Assembly (NCBI GenBank): GCA_004356265.1
Contig: SMXK01000089.1
Coordinates: 1-6,283 of the forward strand
Length of the DNA stretch: 6,283 bases
Source: Bacteroidota bacterium
Lineage (GTDB): Bacteria; Bacteroidota; Rhodothermia; Rhodothermales; UBA10348
Direction: 5' to 3'
Below the pieces are notes generated by a model. The model ran no database searches. It worked only from the letters and a program-made list of their open reading frames with translations, and was not told where the DNA came from. The stretch's first letter is position 1, and every line of letters starts with the position of its first letter. Below, piece after piece: positions 5,431 to 6,283 of the stretch. The translations under genes and the position numbers were made by a program.

Positions 5431-5640
5431 AATCGAAAAGATCACGCCCTTTCCGTGAAGGAGCTAGACTTTTGTAACAATCGGATTCAGGCCTCGTCGC
5501 AAAACATCGTTAAGGTGGATTTGACTCGAGGTCTTTTTGTGTCCAAAAATTCACGGCGCACCATAATTCGGGCGTCTCGTCCGTTCTTACAAGGAATCAC
5601 AACAATCAGGCTGCCGAACACGGCATCAGACAACAAATAA
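5431..5640. other. 210-base gap without a supported gene
   Basis: This is the longest non-coding gap in the window. It contains a GTG-initiated frame (5455-5637 plus stop at 5640) of 61 residues, but the product has no recognisable features and I do not call it. A small perfect hairpin, TGCCG-AACA-CGGCA (5612-5625), lies 15 bases before the next ATG. A promoter for the FG-GAP gene is expected here, but no convincing -33/-7 or -35/-10 pair stands out; CATAAT (5562-5567) is the best -10-like string, with only a poor TTGTGT 19 bases before it. Confidence 0.5.
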
Positions 5641-6283
5641 ATGAAGCAATATCTAACAGGAATATTTACCGCTGCGTTTTGTCTTTCGATCGCGACTGGC
5701 GCGATGGCGCAGCAGTTTGGAGGCGCAATCGCGTTTGACGGGAATCAAATTCTGATGGGGGAGACGCTCAATTCTGCAGTGTCGAGTACCGTATATGTGT
5801 ATTCTAAATCAGATTCCGGTGAATGGGTAGAAGTTGGGCGTCTGCAGGCATCAGACTCTGATGGGAGCGACGACCGGTTCGGGCGCGCAATGGCAGCTCG
5901 TAACGGTCTATTTGTAGCAGGAGCAACCGCGAAAAACGATAATGCCGGTGCTGCATACGTATTTGAAAAAGATGCAAACGGTGACTGGGTCGAAGTCGCG
6001 ATACTCTCAATCGAGGAAGAAACAGAGTCTCCGAATTTCGGACGGGCTGTTGCGATTAACGACAATTTTTTGGCCATCTCAGCCGCGGGATACAACGAAG
6101 GCCGCGGTGCTGTATTCATGTTCAAGAAATCTGCGACCGGCGACTGGGACCACCATTCTCGACTGGAGCTTGCCGAAGGTCAGCCGAATTCGTTGTTCGG
6201 GCTCGCTCTGTCGATGGACGGTAATAGATTAATTGTTGGATCACAAGGGTATGACGAACGAAAAGGTGCAGCCTTTGCATATA
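5641..6283 (+). CDS. secreted FG-GAP repeat beta-propeller protein (5' part, cut by window edge)
   Basis: An open frame starts at the ATG at 5641 and continues without a stop to the window edge, giving 214 residues. A signal peptide (hydrophobic 5-20) ends A-M-A23 with Gln24 next. The mature part is made of repeats with a period of 53-54 residues, beginning near F26, F80, F133 and F186. Each reads F-G-x-A-x-A-x-x-x-x-x-L/I-x-V/I-x-A/G, then an Asn/Asp/Gly-rich loop, G-A-A-Y-V-F, and a Gly-Asp-Trp or Gly-Glu-Trp turn. These are FG-GAP blades, as in integrin-alpha-like propellers, with Asp/Asn loops that often bind calcium. Such proteins are surface or secreted; their partners vary. A C-terminal sorting domain (for example type IX secretion) cannot be assessed because the end is missing. 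The start has an A-rich leader and no Shine-Dalgarno sequence. Confidence 0.88.
   Translation, partial: MKQYLTGIFTAAFCLSIATGAMAQQFGGAIAFDGNQILMGETLNSAVSSTVYVYSKSDSGEWVEVGRLQASDSDGSDDRFGRAMAARNGLFVAGATAKNDNAGAAYVFEKDANGDWVEVAILSIEEETESPNFGRAVAINDNFLAISAAGYNEGRGAVFMFKKSATGDWDHHSRLELAEGQPNSLFGLALSMDGNRLIVGSQGYDERKGAAFAY

Noticed and set aside
5455..5640. A GTG-initiated 61-residue frame between ppiC and the FG-GAP gene
   Set aside because: The product is basic, shows no domain, signal peptide or helix pattern, and has no ribosome-binding site. A frame of this size is expected by chance in a 210-base gap.
1..6283. CRISPR arrays, insertion sequences, tRNA or rRNA genes, or a multi-gene defence or biosynthetic system
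   Set aside because: No spaced direct repeats, transposase or integrase motifs, tRNA-like cloverleaf or rRNA core sequences were seen. The genes are individually assignable to common families and do not form a recognisable system.

Overview
The window looks like an ordinary chromosomal stretch from a Bacteroidota/Rhodothermota-type bacterium, probably environmental. Three observations point that way. None of the start codons has a convincing Shine-Dalgarno sequence. All four predicted secreted proteins carry Gln right after the predicted signal-peptidase site (…A|Q). The gene families fit too: DUF2911, a DinB-like protein, a plant-type arginase/agmatinase and an FG-GAP protein. Base composition looks balanced, near 50% GC by eye. 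The genus cannot be named from this sequence alone.

Layout from left to right. Bases 1-77 are the 3' end of a gene, perhaps an alpha/beta hydrolase. A tRNA uridine-34 hydroxylase of the TrhO/YceA family follows (167-1147), with a strong inverted repeat in its upstream region. Next are a small secreted protein of unknown function (1254-1640), a secreted DUF2911 protein (1693-2256) and, 6 bases later, a DinB-like four-helix protein (2263-2721). The last two probably form an operon. A secreted M20-family zinc peptidase lies on the minus strand (2737-4044) and converges on the DinB gene with 15 bases between them. A 131-base divergent intergenic region separates it from a ureohydrolase of the plant-arginase/agmatinase type (4176-5093). 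That gene begins with a 15-bp tandem repeat coding a Ser/Ala/Pro-rich tail. A single-domain cytoplasmic parvulin (ppiC, 5149-5430) follows. After a 210-base non-coding gap comes the start of a secreted FG-GAP beta-propeller protein (5641 to the window edge), which is cut off.

No pathway links these genes. They are mostly housekeeping or accessory single-gene functions: tRNA modification, amino-acid nitrogen release, protein folding and periplasmic peptide cleavage. There is no mobile element, CRISPR array, tRNA, rRNA or recognisable defence system, and I see no evidence of an undescribed multi-gene system. The most interesting signals are the pentapeptide-coding repeat at the arginase N-terminus, the uniform A|Q signal-peptide junction, and inverted repeats just upstream of several start codons.
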